Below, piece by piece: positions 19,851 to 29,891 of a stretch of DNA of 64,000 nucleotides. The DNA is from Brettanomyces bruxellensis (taxonomy: Eukaryota > Ascomycota > Pichiomycetes > Pichiales > Pichiaceae). Below the pieces are notes generated by a model. The model was not told the origin of the DNA. It made no database searches and worked only from the letters and a program-made list of their open reading frames with translations. The DNA is taken from contig NC_054685.1 of assembly GCF_011074885.1 (NCBI RefSeq), forward strand, positions 496,001-560,000. The letters are read 5' to 3'. Every line of letters begins with the position of its first letter. The stretch's first letter is position 1. The translations under genes and the position numbers were made by a program.

Positions 19851-21557
19851 ATGGTTACATCAGTCAACCCTGTGCCGAAATATGAGGAAACAGTGTACAA
19901 TGCATTGTTAGGACTTCAGACGAAGCTTCTTGAGGCAAAAGCAGACCCAAAGTACTCAGATAACAAGGAAATACAGAAAATATACAAAGACGTTCTTGAA
20001 CAGATCACAGCATTAGGAACTATTCGGGATGACAGAAAGGAGGATACGGTAGGTAATGCGGATGGCAAGAAGCCAACGGCAATTTTGAACAAGGTGGATG
20101 TGCTAATTGACGAAATTTTCCAGCTTTTATCGCTTTTCTTTGTGAGTTTTGGATTGTCAAATACTGCACCTGCCACTTACGCATCGCTTACAACGGTGCA
20201 AAGACTTCTTATACATTTGGAGGAGTCACGTGTTTACACAAGGCAAGACTTAGAGCCAATCAAGGAGCGGCTTAATGAGATTTCAAAGATCATAGAGCAG
20301 GCTTCAATTGCAAATCAGGATGATATGGCAGAAGTGCAAAGAAGGCAAGCCCAATATAGGGAGAGAGATCGGTGGGAGGACGATAGTATGAGTGAGGAGG
20401 AAGAGGAAGAGGAGTACAATGAGGATGAAGAGAGAGGAAAAGCTACCGAGACGGAAATCCAGTTGTTGAGGCACAAACTGGCAGTTTCGTATGCAACGTA
20501 CGACGAGCTGAGTAAAAGGATCCAGAATGTTCCACCCGAGGTGCAGACTTTGATTGATGAACTTCTTTCGATTAAGTACAGGGTGCTTCAGCTTATGTCA
20601 GAGTCGGGTAAGAGAGATGCTTCCAGAGACATGAAGAATTACCACAAGAGTTTGAATCACTTGGCCAGAAAGCTTGAGAGAACGCAAGCCGAGTGTGATG
20701 TGGCGTTGAAAAAGCAGGCTGATGCTCCTGAAAAGAAAGATGCCGGAAACTCGGACGAAGGTTCCGAGGCTGTGCTCAAAGGTCTCTTGGATGATTGCCA
20801 CAACTATCTCAGCAACTTGCAGATGGGAGTGGACAGGGTGGATCCCCACCTTAGACCTCTATACCAGAGATTGATCTTGCTCCACTCGAAATTATCCAAG
20901 CTCTTGGTTACCCGGCGTTGGTCTATGCGAACTGTGGACTTATACAGCTATCAGAAAGAGCTCGGAAAGTTTGATAAGTCTCGTGTTGGGGGCTTTTTCG
21001 GCAGCAAGGACTACAAAGGCCAGTCTGTTCTTCTCTACTTGCTGAGATCGTGCTATGCCATCGTCTATAAGCTTTTGGAGTCATCAGAGCCTGTCAGTGA
21101 GGCTTTACAACCTTTGCACAACCAGCTTAGTACTGTTCATCGTTGTCTTTTGGACCTCAAGCGGTCCGGTGGAGTTTCTTCACTCAGAGAGCTTTATCCA
21201 TACCAGCTGAAGCTCACCTCAATAGACAATGAGGCTGTTGATGGCGTTTTTAAAGTTAATGGCCAGATCCCACCCGGTCAGGCCACTCTTACCGCACTTT
21301 TATCGGAGTGTTTTGACATTTTGCACGAGCTTAAGGTGGACTACTATGATACTCATGAAGATATTGATGAAAGCACGCTTCAAACCTCAAATGATAAAGC
21401 TGCAAATATCATTGGAACTAAAGCTTTACAGGAGAGCACTTACGATTACAACGATGTTGGTGAGGAAAATTACAATGAGGCCGAGGACAACTTGGCAGAC
21501 TATCCTTCCAGTTATAATAGTGATGAAGAGAGTGATCCTGAGGAGGAAGAGAAGTAG
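19851..21557 (+). CDS. CUB1: CUB1 / YPL260W homologue (DUF2408 family)
   Basis: A 568-residue protein matching the fungal DUF2408 family, represented by S. cerevisiae YPL260W (Cub1, 551 residues), reported to affect ubiquitin/proteasome function though its biochemistry is poorly known. Visible are helical, leucine-rich segments in N- and C-terminal halves with related patterns (LDDCHNYLSNLQMGVDRVDP, and LSECFDILHELKVDYY near the C-terminus), an acidic spacer SEEEEEEEYNEDEE near residue 185, and an acidic tail. No transmembrane segment is seen. I start at ATG 19851 (MVTSVNPVPKYEE); the frame extends upstream only through a TTG. Confidence 0.8.
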   Translation: MVTSVNPVPKYEETVYNALLGLQTKLLEAKADPKYSDNKEIQKIYKDVLEQITALGTIRDDRKEDTVGNADGKKPTAILNKVDVLIDEIFQLLSLFFVSFGLSNTAPATYASLTTVQRLLIHLEESRVYTRQDLEPIKERLNEISKIIEQASIANQDDMAEVQRRQAQYRERDRWEDDSMSEEEEEEEYNEDEERGKATETEIQLLRHKLAVSYATYDELSKRIQNVPPEVQTLIDELLSIKYRVLQLMSESGKRDASRDMKNYHKSLNHLARKLERTQAECDVALKKQADAPEKKDAGNSDEGSEAVLKGLLDDCHNYLSNLQMGVDRVDPHLRPLYQRLILLHSKLSKLLVTRRWSMRTVDLYSYQKELGKFDKSRVGGFFGSKDYKGQSVLLYLLRSCYAIVYKLLESSEPVSEALQPLHNQLSTVHRCLLDLKRSGGVSSLRELYPYQLKLTSIDNEAVDGVFKVNGQIPPGQATLTALLSECFDILHELKVDYYDTHEDIDESTLQTSNDKAANIIGTKALQESTYDYNDVGEENYNEAEDNLADYPSSYNSDEESDPEEEEK

Positions 21558-23058
21558 AATGGTGTTGAAATGAGAATCTCAAACACATTAATTGTTCAAT
21601 GGCATCGTTAAGCTCCACAGCAATCCTCAGCATGTACTTTCGCTTTAATCCATTGACGCACTTTATTCATGGGTCGATGATTGTATTTCTTTTTTGCCAC
21701 GGGCTTCCATTTTTAGATTTGCAGGCTTTTCGCTTGTAGTCTTTGATATGACTTTCTTGCTATGACACTTTTCAACGTTGTATTTAAATGCTGGTTTCGC
21801 CACATCTCTTTTAGATACTGTACCTCTGTTTATTAAATGATGCTTGCGAATTCATGGTCTCGTATTATAGTCACAGTAATGTTAGATTTTCGGATGAAGA
21901 TGAATGCTTTAAAGTTGATATACTTAAGCGCGGTCCAACTTTTCCGTTTTTTCTTTGTACTGATATAAATTTGGGAGCTTTTGCTGAAACTAAATTTAAG
22001 GTGTAGCACATTTTTGTAAATTAGTAAATTTAGCTAGAATTAACTCATTTAAATTTACTTAGACAATAATATACCACATAAACATTTCGGATGGAAGCTA
22101 ATTATATGCTAAGGTGATCAATTAAAGACAAATTAATTGCGTTAGAGTAGGTACTGTTTCATCATTAGTTGGACTTTAGTTCATATTATTGGTCAAAGTG
22201 AAGACTTCCTTCTTTAAGAAATTCTTTTGATCTACAATACCAACCTTAATAAGTATCACATACATTATTAATATCAAATATCTGATCAATGCCAATTGTG
22301 TATAGAAAGTAATGGGTATGACAATCATTTTTGCATTTTGATTGCATTTATCCCAAGACCGCTTTATCACATACTACATGTTTTACATTTACAACTACTA
22401 ACGACACTCTTTATCGGAACGATCAAAGCTCGTTTTGATTGGACAACTAGGTCAATTTAAATATCTGTTCAAAAGAATCCCAGTTAAGTATTTTACCGAG
22501 CCACAGGGCTTCTGCAGTGTGGCTGAATACCAGGAAAAAGTTTTTTTTTTTTTTTTCAGTGCTACTCTGTCTTGGTGAAATTTTTTTGCAGCGAACATTT
22601 TAGAGAGGGGTACACACAATAAATTGTAGTTATTTATATCCTTACGAATCGAAACAACATTCAAACACATACATAATTAGACGATCAACATCTAACAGTG
22701 AGAAAAGCACAATCACCTTAAAACAATTTATACAAAGAATAAGAAAGCAATTGCTGCAAATCAGAATATCTAGCGTCAGAATTCAAATACTTCAACGTTT
22801 AAATTTAAAGAGCGTACAATTATACTCAGTGTTAATATTGGCTTTGGTTGCAAGTTACTGTTAAGGAAGATCAATCATAGCTTCAAACTGCAAGCAGACA
22901 AATACTTGGAAATCAAGGGGAGAAGCGAATAAAGGAAAGCACACAAATAACACCTTTTTCCGAAAACAGACATCTATAAGTGAACATTGAAATCGATTGA
23001 AAAAGCGCAAGGCTATACGAGAAAGATAAAAAAGGAGAGATCTTAGGTTGGAAGCAAA
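21558..23058. other. Intergenic region, no gene seen
   Basis: 1.5 kb of AT-rich sequence between the CUB1 homologue and the eIF4E-like gene. Short ORFs occur on both strands but none has a recognisable motif. It has a T homopolymer near 22541-22556. The region nearest 23059 is A-rich, as expected for a yeast 5' leader. Confidence 0.5.
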
Positions 23059-25031
23059 ATGTCGAAGTTCTTTGATTTGTCAAAAAGCAGCCAGTTGTAG
23101 CAGCACCAGTTCCAGAAGTGGCATCAACAGTTTCTGGATTGGTGCCAAATCAGGTTGGGGCTGTGGATGGAGTGAGTGGAGAAAACCTGCATCTTCTTCC
23201 TGATTGGTGGACTTTCTGGCATCATCAGCGGTACACTGCCAATGAGTGGATCGCCATAAACAAAGAGATGAATGCCGAAAAGGACGAGAACGTCGACGAG
23301 GCCGAAAATAAGGAAGATACTGAAGAAAAAGACAACGAGGAGAAAGCGATTGAGGAAGAGAAGAAGAATCGGTTCTCAGTGATGCAAAACCAGTACCTTG
23401 AGGGCACTAATCCGGTTAGTTTTCCCAAGTATGGAGCACCGGATGAGGCGCAGACAATGGTAATAGACAGCGTTGAACAATTCTGGCAGTGCGAGTCGAA
23501 CTTGAAGTCAGTTGAAAAGTTGCCTCAGGGTGCAGAGTTGTTTTTCTTTAAGGACGGCATTAAGCCAATGTGGGAAGACCCGAGAAATGTGAAGGGAGGA
23601 CGTTGGTCGTTTTTCTTCACGATTAGTGCCCATGGGGAAAAACGTCAGGAGTCACTTAAGCGAGTTGGAATGATTTGGGAGCGGATAATCATGAAACTTG
23701 CCTGTGGAACGTTTATTCCGGCCGATAACCACTACCAGGAGATAATTGAGCGGGAGGTGTGTGGAGCCATATTGAGTATTCGGGCGTCAAAGGCGATCAT
23801 TTCGATTTGGAACACGCACATTGAGTACGAGAAGTATGTTTCAGACTTGATGAACTTGTATCGGGCCGAGACTGCAAGACTTAGGCGTGCTTTGAGGGAG
23901 GATCAGGGAGGGGAAGATGGAGAAGAAGTGGATTCTGGACTTGCAGATGCAGAGAAAGTCAGAGAGTCGTCTTTTTCGGATGTGGCAAGAGTGGTGTCTC
24001 GTATGTTGCACAGAGACTCGGGTGAAGACGAAGAAGAGGTTAAGCCGGCATTAAACCGGGATGTGGACCCTACGGCAGATGCGGAATCAGATGTGAATGA
24101 GGATAATCAGGCAGAAGATGTGCAGAAGGTGCTCAAGTCACCACATTTCACAGGATTAACACCATTCATGATCCGTAGAGGCATCTGTGATTCGATGCTG
24201 CGTAATGTGGCGGAGGTGGACAACATACTGAAGACAGGCGAGAACCCAATCACTGCAAATGTGACAGAGTTGAAGCACAGAACTGCAAACATGAGGCTAC
24301 AGTACAAGCGGCACTTCAACCACGGGAAGGCAAGTGGTGAGACTTACTACGAGGTTCCGGGTGAGAGTGGTTCGAACCCAGGTGCCGGCAGTAACAGCAA
24401 TGGCAGCAATGGCTACAGAAACCACAATTACAGAGGCAGCCGGGAAAACAACAACGGCAATAACAATACCGGAAGCAGGGAAGGAAACGATGGAACGTTT
24501 AATTTCCACCGCAGGCACCGGTATATTCGGCATGGCGATAATGGAGCAAATGAGAGAGAAAGCGGTGGCAGTAAGGAATCGGCATTAAGTGAGGAATCGA
24601 CAGGTGGCAGAAGGCAGGACTCTGATCACGTGTTCTCGTTTAGGAGAAGAAAACACTACCAACCAGCAGTGAAAAATTCTGGGGAAGATGGTGAATCTGG
24701 TGCCGAGAACGATGAATTTGTCGTTCAGGGAAGAAGGGCGGGCAATTTTGGCCGTTGGAGGAGGAAAAACGGCTCGAACGGCAACCAGAGAAATGATAAA
24801 GGATTGAATTCGAGAAATAACAACCACACAAATAATAGCAACCCAAGTTCAGGAGCCGAAGTCTTTGAGAGCAGCAATCAAAGCAACTCGTTTGCATCTT
24901 TGGGAAAACAGCGTAAGCGGCTCGAGATCAAGGAGGATGGAAAGCTGATTGGTGAAGTGAATATGCTCAGTTTTGGCTCTCGCAGAAGACGGCTACTGCA
25001 AAAGCAGCATACTGCAGGAAGCAAGGAATGA
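23059..25031 (+). pseudogene. Long eIF4E-like cap-binding protein, frame broken near its 5' end
   Basis: ATG 23059 opens a frame (MSKFFDLS) that hits TAG at 23098 after 13 codons. The long frame (GTG at 23118 to TGA at 25031) has no ATG of its own near the start. One extra A in the A5 run at 23082-23086 would join them into one 657-residue protein, so this is a likely -1 indel, genuine or an assembly error. The eIF4E core is visible: LLPDWWTFWHHQR (first cap-stacking Trp region), IKPMWEDPRNVKGGRWSFFF (second Trp and the cap-binding Glu), and ERIIMKLACGTF. The hydrophobic segment before GEKR differs from canonical Cdc33. The C-terminal half is Asn/Gly/Arg-rich, with three similar basic clusters. 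Canonical eIF4E is about 213 residues, so this is a divergent family member, not CDC33 itself. Confidence 0.75.
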
Positions 25032-25329
25032 ACAGATAAATAGATTACGATATCCTGTAATATAAAGTAATTATAATACAAGTGACAATCACTACACTTT
25101 TTAGTCTCTAGATATCGACTTTAGTTACATCCACCCTATTATCTTCATCAAATAGCTTGTATCAAACTTATAAATATATAACGGAATAAATAACTTGTTA
25201 GCTGGAGCATATACCACCTTCACTAATGCCAATTCAAGCGGACTTGGATAACGTGGTTCCGAATTTTCTTTCAGTTACGTATCCAAAGATCCCTTGCCGT
25301 ATGTGCACTTCAAACCTATTGCCATAACA
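25032..25329. other. Intergenic region
   Basis: About 300 AT-rich bases downstream of the eIF4E-like gene, bordering the 24-bp tandem array. No gene is seen. Confidence 0.4.
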
Positions 25330-25519
25330 ACATCTCAAAACCTTCTTGCTGCAACATCTCAAAATCTTCTTGCTGCAACATCTCCAAACCTTCTTGCTGC
25401 AACATCTCAAAATCTTCTTGCTGCAACATCTCCAAACCTTCTTACTGCAACATCTCCAAACCTTCTTTTTACAGCATCTCAGAACCCTCTTGCTGCAACC
25501 TCAAAACTTCCTTGCTGCA
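25330..25519 (-). repeat. 24-bp tandem array derived from the NDUFS5-like gene terminus
   Basis: Seven 24-base units (plus strand type ACATCTCAAAATCTTCTTGCTGCA) run from 25330 to 25497. An eighth, 22-base related unit (25498-25519) contains the last codons and TGA stop of the minus-strand gene. On the minus strand each unit begins GCAGCAAG and contains TTTTGAG, echoing the Ala-Ala-Arg-Lys-Phe-stop of the gene. Units differ from each other by a few substitutions, so the array is not brand new. Confidence 0.85.
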
Positions 25520-25824
25520 ACAGCATGATCATCACCATCAACCAATCCCAAAGTTTTGGGCGTGAGAAAATCTCTCTTTTTCACGTATGGTGCACCAATC
25601 TCCTCCTTAGACAAATCCGGCCTAACCTTATCTAGATGATCCTGTATAATGGACATCTTATAAGTCTCTAGTCTGTGCCTTCTACACTCTATGAAGTCAC
25701 TCTTGAAGTTTGCACACTCATCATTACTTTTGGTCTTCGGGTTGGTCATACACTCGATTGCCTTTTGGAATTGTCCAAAGCACTTGTTGGGTCCACCAAC
25801 TCTGCTGACTTGTTGTAGTGGCAT
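25501..25824 (-). CDS. Twin Cx9C protein, probable complex I subunit NDUFS5
   Basis: A 107-residue protein with two Cx9C motifs: C(x9)C in CFGQFQKAIEC and again in CANFKSDFIEC. This is the signature of intermembrane-space proteins folded by the Mia40 pathway. The RVGGPNKCFGQFQ opening and ECRRHRLE after the second pair resemble the NDUFS5/15-kDa subunit of NADH:ubiquinone oxidoreductase, while the spacing differs from Cox12/Cox6b. The start is the ATG at 25824, divergent from MSL5 with about 330 bases between. Its stop codon lies inside the first unit of the 24-bp tandem array. Another Cx9C family cannot be fully excluded. Confidence 0.65.
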   Translation of the reverse strand: MPLQQVSRVGGPNKCFGQFQKAIECMTNPKTKSNDECANFKSDFIECRRHRLETYKMSIIQDHLDKVRPDLSKEEIGAPYVKKRDFLTPKTLGLVDGDDHAVAARKF

Positions 25825-26155
25825 TTTTGATTTTCCGGATGAATATATAAATGATGCTGTGCTGCAATTATCTCAAAGAATAAATTGGTACCTGGTGTAT
25901 TTTGAGGCTTCGAATATTTCTGTGTCTCCACACTGAGAGTGCTGTAGTAAGCGAGGGAGTGTAGTGCTTTTTTATTTTTATTCTTATTTTTTTACCTTTT
26001 CGCATTTTTTTGGGGGAACACCCGTGCACCTAGAAAACTCTGCCAATGAATTTTCCTGAAATTCATTCTCCAGAAAGACTTCACCAGCCTCTTACTACAC
26101 CAGATATAGCAAATAAGAGATTTTCAAGCCAACAAATCAAAGCCAAATACACAAC
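25825..26155. promoter_or_regulatory. Divergent promoter NDUFS5-like / MSL5
   Basis: About 330 bases shared by two divergent genes, with a T-rich tract near 25967-25995. No distinct consensus element was identified. Confidence 0.4.
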
Positions 26156-28135
26156 ATGTCTTTGGAAACGATTTATGGACGAGGTAGGACTCGAACTCGC
26201 CAAGAAAACATAACAGATGATGGAAAATGGTCAGGACGGCCAAAACTACAAGCAACATTTGAACCTGGCATTACTGTGCAAACAGTAATCACAAAATCTC
26301 TTACAGATGAGCAGATCAAGGAAATTACAACCTTAGGACGGTTATCCGAGATTGAACACATGCTCAAAACCAACAGCTATGTGCCGGATGAAAGGAACAG
26401 ATCGCCGTCTCCAGCTCCCACATATAATAGCAAAGGTCAGAGAACAAACACTCGAGAATTGCGGTATAAGAATAAGTTCATGAATGAAAGAGACGAGCTG
26501 ATCCTCGATCTATTGCAGAATGTTCCAGAATACGAGGCTCCATTTTGGTACCGGCGCATGAAGCATATTACAGGCAAATTGTTTGTTCCGACCGAGGAGC
26601 ATCCCGAAATCAACTTTATGGGACTTCTGATTGGCCCAAGAGGAAACACACTTCGGCGTATTGAGCGTGAAAGTGGTGCAAAAATTGGCCTTAGGGGCAA
26701 GGGATCTGTTAAAGGAGGAAATGCCAACTCGGCATCGAGTGAAAAAATGCTCTTGGAGGAGCCTCTTCATTGCCAAATAGTCGCAGATACCAGGGAACAG
26801 GTAGCTAAGGCAAAAAAGCTCTGCCAAGAGGTTATAGATAAGGCCATATACTCGGGACCTGGCGAAAATGACTTTAAACGTAACCAGTTGAAAGAGCTTG
26901 CCATATTAAATGGTACATTGCGAGAGGAATCGGAGCACATTTGCAGTCTTTGTGGTGAAAAGGGCCATACCAGACATGATTGCCCAAACAAAAGAAAGAT
27001 AGATTATGTTAGCACACTTGTTTGCTCCAAGTGTGGAAATGTCGGTCATCTTGCCAAAGACTGCCGACTTAGTGTCGGTCAGTATGCCACTGATGCAAAT
27101 ACAGGTGCAGCAAGAACAATTATGGATGCTGGCCAGGATAAAAACAAGGCCATGGACGATGAGTTTGCATCCATGATGCGTGATTTGAACGGCGAGGATC
27201 AGCCTGAAGATCAGAATGATGAAGGTGCTCTCCAGATTTCAGAAAATACTGAAAATCAAGTGACCCGTTCCGAAAGTCAATATTCAAATAGTCCAAGGGA
27301 ATATTCAAACAATCCAGGCCAGTATTCAAATAGTTCAAGACATTTCTCAAATCACTCTGACATGAACATGAATCGCGGTCAATCGCAAAATTTGTATCAA
27401 TCGGGCCATAGACCCGATTACTACCCAGGTTCAAGTGAAGGCTACTCCAGAGAATATGGTGGAAGCAACAATGGTTATAATGCTGATTACCGTTCTCATT
27501 CTTACAATGATAATCGTAATAAGGCTCGTGGACGAAGCGAATACCACAATCCAGCAAGATTTTCGGATCACCGGCACGACCAACCACCTTCATATTCGCA
27601 AGAAATGCGCAATTCTTCTCGCTTCAATATTGGGCCGAGCGATTATCATCATTCTTCATCATTCAGGGGTTCTGACAGATCCAGATATGGGGATAATGAA
27701 TCAAGATGGCATGATGACAGACCTCATGGATACAACAATGGATATAATGGAAGGGATAATGCCGATAGAAACGTCCAAAGACCATATAATGGAGGAAACA
27801 GACAATATTCCGGAGGAGAAAGTCACTATGAGACTTCGTCTCAAAACTGGAATCACCGGGATACTCAGTATAGTAGTGGAAACTATAGAGAAGAAATGTC
27901 ATCTTATGGACAGGGTCAACATCATGGATATGCGGAAAAACGCCACTATACTGAAGATAGGAACAGCAATTATAACGGAAAGAGGCCGAGATTTGAATCT
28001 GCCGCGCCACAGCCGAAACTTCAGGCACCTCCTGGATTCTACTCTGATAATTCTGTATCAAGGCAAAGAGCTCCTCCACCTCCACCTTCAAATAGGCCAA
28101 GAAGGCCACCTCCACCTCCTGGAGGATCAAGATGA
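26156..28135 (+). CDS. MSL5: Branchpoint-bridging protein Msl5/BBP (SF1)
   Basis: Msl5 recognises the intron branchpoint (UACUAAC) in the commitment complex of the spliceosome. The 659-residue protein has the SF1 helix-hairpin region (ELILDLLQNVPEYEAPFWYR), a KH/QUA2 domain with GLLIGPRGNTLRRIERESGA near residue 160, then two CCHC zinc knuckles, CSLCGEKGHTRHDC (from C263) and CSKCGNVGHLAKDC. The C-terminus is long, rich in Ser/Tyr/Asn/Gly/Arg with YSN repeats near residue 375, and ends in two proline runs (PPPPPPS and PPPPPGG) that could bind WW/FBP11-type partners such as Prp40. It is longer than S. cerevisiae Msl5 (476) because of this tail. Start is ATG 26156 (MSLETIYGRGRTR). Confidence 0.93.
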   Translation: MSLETIYGRGRTRTRQENITDDGKWSGRPKLQATFEPGITVQTVITKSLTDEQIKEITTLGRLSEIEHMLKTNSYVPDERNRSPSPAPTYNSKGQRTNTRELRYKNKFMNERDELILDLLQNVPEYEAPFWYRRMKHITGKLFVPTEEHPEINFMGLLIGPRGNTLRRIERESGAKIGLRGKGSVKGGNANSASSEKMLLEEPLHCQIVADTREQVAKAKKLCQEVIDKAIYSGPGENDFKRNQLKELAILNGTLREESEHICSLCGEKGHTRHDCPNKRKIDYVSTLVCSKCGNVGHLAKDCRLSVGQYATDANTGAARTIMDAGQDKNKAMDDEFASMMRDLNGEDQPEDQNDEGALQISENTENQVTRSESQYSNSPREYSNNPGQYSNSSRHFSNHSDMNMNRGQSQNLYQSGHRPDYYPGSSEGYSREYGGSNNGYNADYRSHSYNDNRNKARGRSEYHNPARFSDHRHDQPPSYSQEMRNSSRFNIGPSDYHHSSSFRGSDRSRYGDNESRWHDDRPHGYNNGYNGRDNADRNVQRPYNGGNRQYSGGESHYETSSQNWNHRDTQYSSGNYREEMSSYGQGQHHGYAEKRHYTEDRNSNYNGKRPRFESAAPQPKLQAPPGFYSDNSVSRQRAPPPPPSNRPRRPPPPPGGSR

Positions 28136-28459
28136 TTGATAAGGGTGAATACCAAAATATGTATGTAAACTTATCGCTATCATAATGAATGCACATGTAT
28201 CATAACCTTATGTCACAAATGATTTAGTCTGGATTTAGTTTTGTATTTAGTTTGGATTTAATTTCGAATCTAGCTTTGGAAGATAACGTATTTGCATAGT
28301 AAAAATTTGGTGATCTGATAGTCTGTATGAATGTTCTGTTTGCATATTAATAGCTGTCATGAACACACAATCAAAAATCTATTGAAATATGTATAGTACT
28401 CTATGCAGGTGTACTGAGCAAAAAGCAATATATATAATAACCTAACCAAGTGTTTGAAT
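28136..28459. other. 3' flank of MSL5
   Basis: About 320 AT-rich bases; contains TTTAGTTTGGATTTA-like short repeats near 28228-28262. No gene is seen. Confidence 0.4.
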
Positions 28460-28720
28460 TTAAAGAAAACACGTTGAGATGGAAATATACCTCTTTTTTA
28501 TATACGTTTTTTCCTTATATAAAACAAAATAACCACGCAAACATTCAATCCTTAAAATGATAAAAACATTATTATGATTGGATATATCTGAGGGCTCAGG
28601 GTAATTTCCTAAAATGGCTGGCTCCTTTTTTTTTCGGAAGACGGCATCAAACTTGCTCAACAAATTTGCGGGGATAAAGAAATCTGACCGATTCGGACAC
28701 AATGCATAAATAGACGGCAT
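28460..28720 (-). CDS. Small uncharacterised protein (86 aa)
   Basis: An open frame with an ATG at 28720, facing YJU3 across about 200 bases. The first 45 residues (MPSIYALCPNRSDFFIPANL, then a KKKEPAILGNYPEP stretch) look like a conserved mitochondrial small protein. The last 40 are Ile/Tyr/Lys-rich and read like non-coding sequence, so the true 3' end may be altered by splicing or a frameshift that I could not locate. No family is assigned; a respiratory-chain accessory protein is a guess only. Confidence 0.4.
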   Translation of the reverse strand: MPSIYALCPNRSDFFIPANLLSKFDAVFRKKKEPAILGNYPEPSDISNHNNVFIILRIECLRGYFVLYKEKTYIKKRYISISTCFL

Positions 28721-28925
28721 TTTCCCACCTTCCTAACTCTAATATACAATATTCTTATATCATGCACTCTATTTCTTATACATATCCTCCTATCTGAATA
28801 TTATAATTAATCTTAGCATCAGACATATATTTAAAGCTTACTCTTCGCATCCTTAAAATTGCTCAACAGAATTTCATAAATTCCGGTAGATCTGAACCGC
28901 AAGCAAAAAAAAAAAGCAAAGCTAA
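28721..28925. promoter_or_regulatory. Divergent promoter, small ORF / YJU3
   Basis: 204 bases between two divergent starts, AT-rich, with an A tract just before the YJU3 ATG. Confidence 0.35.
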
Positions 28926-29891
28926 ATGCAGGAAAACGATCTTCCATACTTTCCCAAAAATGTGACCCCTTCTGAAAAGGTTATCCCAGTTGCTGATTGC
29001 AACTATCACACATACTTCTGGAGTGTGGAAAGAGATCCGAAAGATTATAAGGGAAGAATTTTGATTCTTCATGGATATAGAGACCTTAGACAGGTGTACT
29101 ACTACTTTTTGGAGCAGTTGGCACTAAACGGATATGATGTGTTCTACTTCGACCAGAGAGGAGAAGGAGAAACAGTTTTGAAAAACGGTAAAAAAGGAAC
29201 TACCAACGATGAGCACGCATTTAAAGCCGTTGACTATTTCATTGAGTACAATCAGAAAGAGTTAGAGCAAGAGGCGAAGGAGGGAAAAGTGGATGAAGCA
29301 AAGAAGTTGAGCATTCTAAGTGTCTCAATGGGAGGTGGAATCTCACTAAACTACGCGGCAATAGGAAAATATGCCTCGAATTTGGCCGGCATGGTTAACA
29401 TTGCACCACTAATTCTTTTGCACGAAAAAACGTACCCCGGGAGAATTACCGAGTTTGTCGTCCGAACATTGTGTGCAATTCCAGGATGCCAGTCTCTACA
29501 TGTGAAAACTAATCTTCATCCAGAATACATTTCGGGAGATTCGAAATACAGTGAATATATCAGGGAAAGAGACAGGAAAAGCCCGCTTTCAGCCACGCTT
29601 GTAGAGTCACGTGACTTCATTCTTAGAGGACGCCGACTTCTTTTGCCAGCGTACTACAAGAAAGTTGACAAGGAGTTACCAATTTTAATTTGCCATGGAG
29701 ATACAGATTACATCAATGATATCGAAGGAAGCCGTATGTTTTTAGTGAAGTTGAAGGAGGTTCCGGGCATGAAGAACAAGAAAATTATTGAATACCGTAA
29801 CGGGAGGCACGAACTTTTCATTGATCGTCCGGAGATAAGAGACAAGGTGATCAATGATGTTGTTGATTTTTTGGATAGCATACACAAATAA
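28926..29891 (+). CDS. YJU3: Monoacylglycerol lipase Yju3
   Basis: Yju3 hydrolyses monoacylglycerols at lipid droplets and membranes. The 321-residue alpha/beta-hydrolase shows the HGY motif after RILIL (oxyanion region), the nucleophile elbow SVSMGGG with Ser134, a candidate acid in CHGDTDYIND, and the catalytic histidine in NGRHELF. FDQRGEGE is the usual strand-4 loop. Length matches S. cerevisiae Yju3 (313). It has no signal peptide or transmembrane segment. Start ATG 28926 (MQENDLPYFPKN). Confidence 0.9.
   Translation: MQENDLPYFPKNVTPSEKVIPVADCNYHTYFWSVERDPKDYKGRILILHGYRDLRQVYYYFLEQLALNGYDVFYFDQRGEGETVLKNGKKGTTNDEHAFKAVDYFIEYNQKELEQEAKEGKVDEAKKLSILSVSMGGGISLNYAAIGKYASNLAGMVNIAPLILLHEKTYPGRITEFVVRTLCAIPGCQSLHVKTNLHPEYISGDSKYSEYIRERDRKSPLSATLVESRDFILRGRRLLLPAYYKKVDKELPILICHGDTDYINDIEGSRMFLVKLKEVPGMKNKKIIEYRNGRHELFIDRPEIRDKVINDVVDFLDSIHK

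Noticed and set aside
25294..25635. Plus-strand ORF with eight-residue repeats across the 24-bp array
   Set aside because: An open frame follows automatically from a 24-base repeat without stops; it overlaps the NDUFS5-like gene end.
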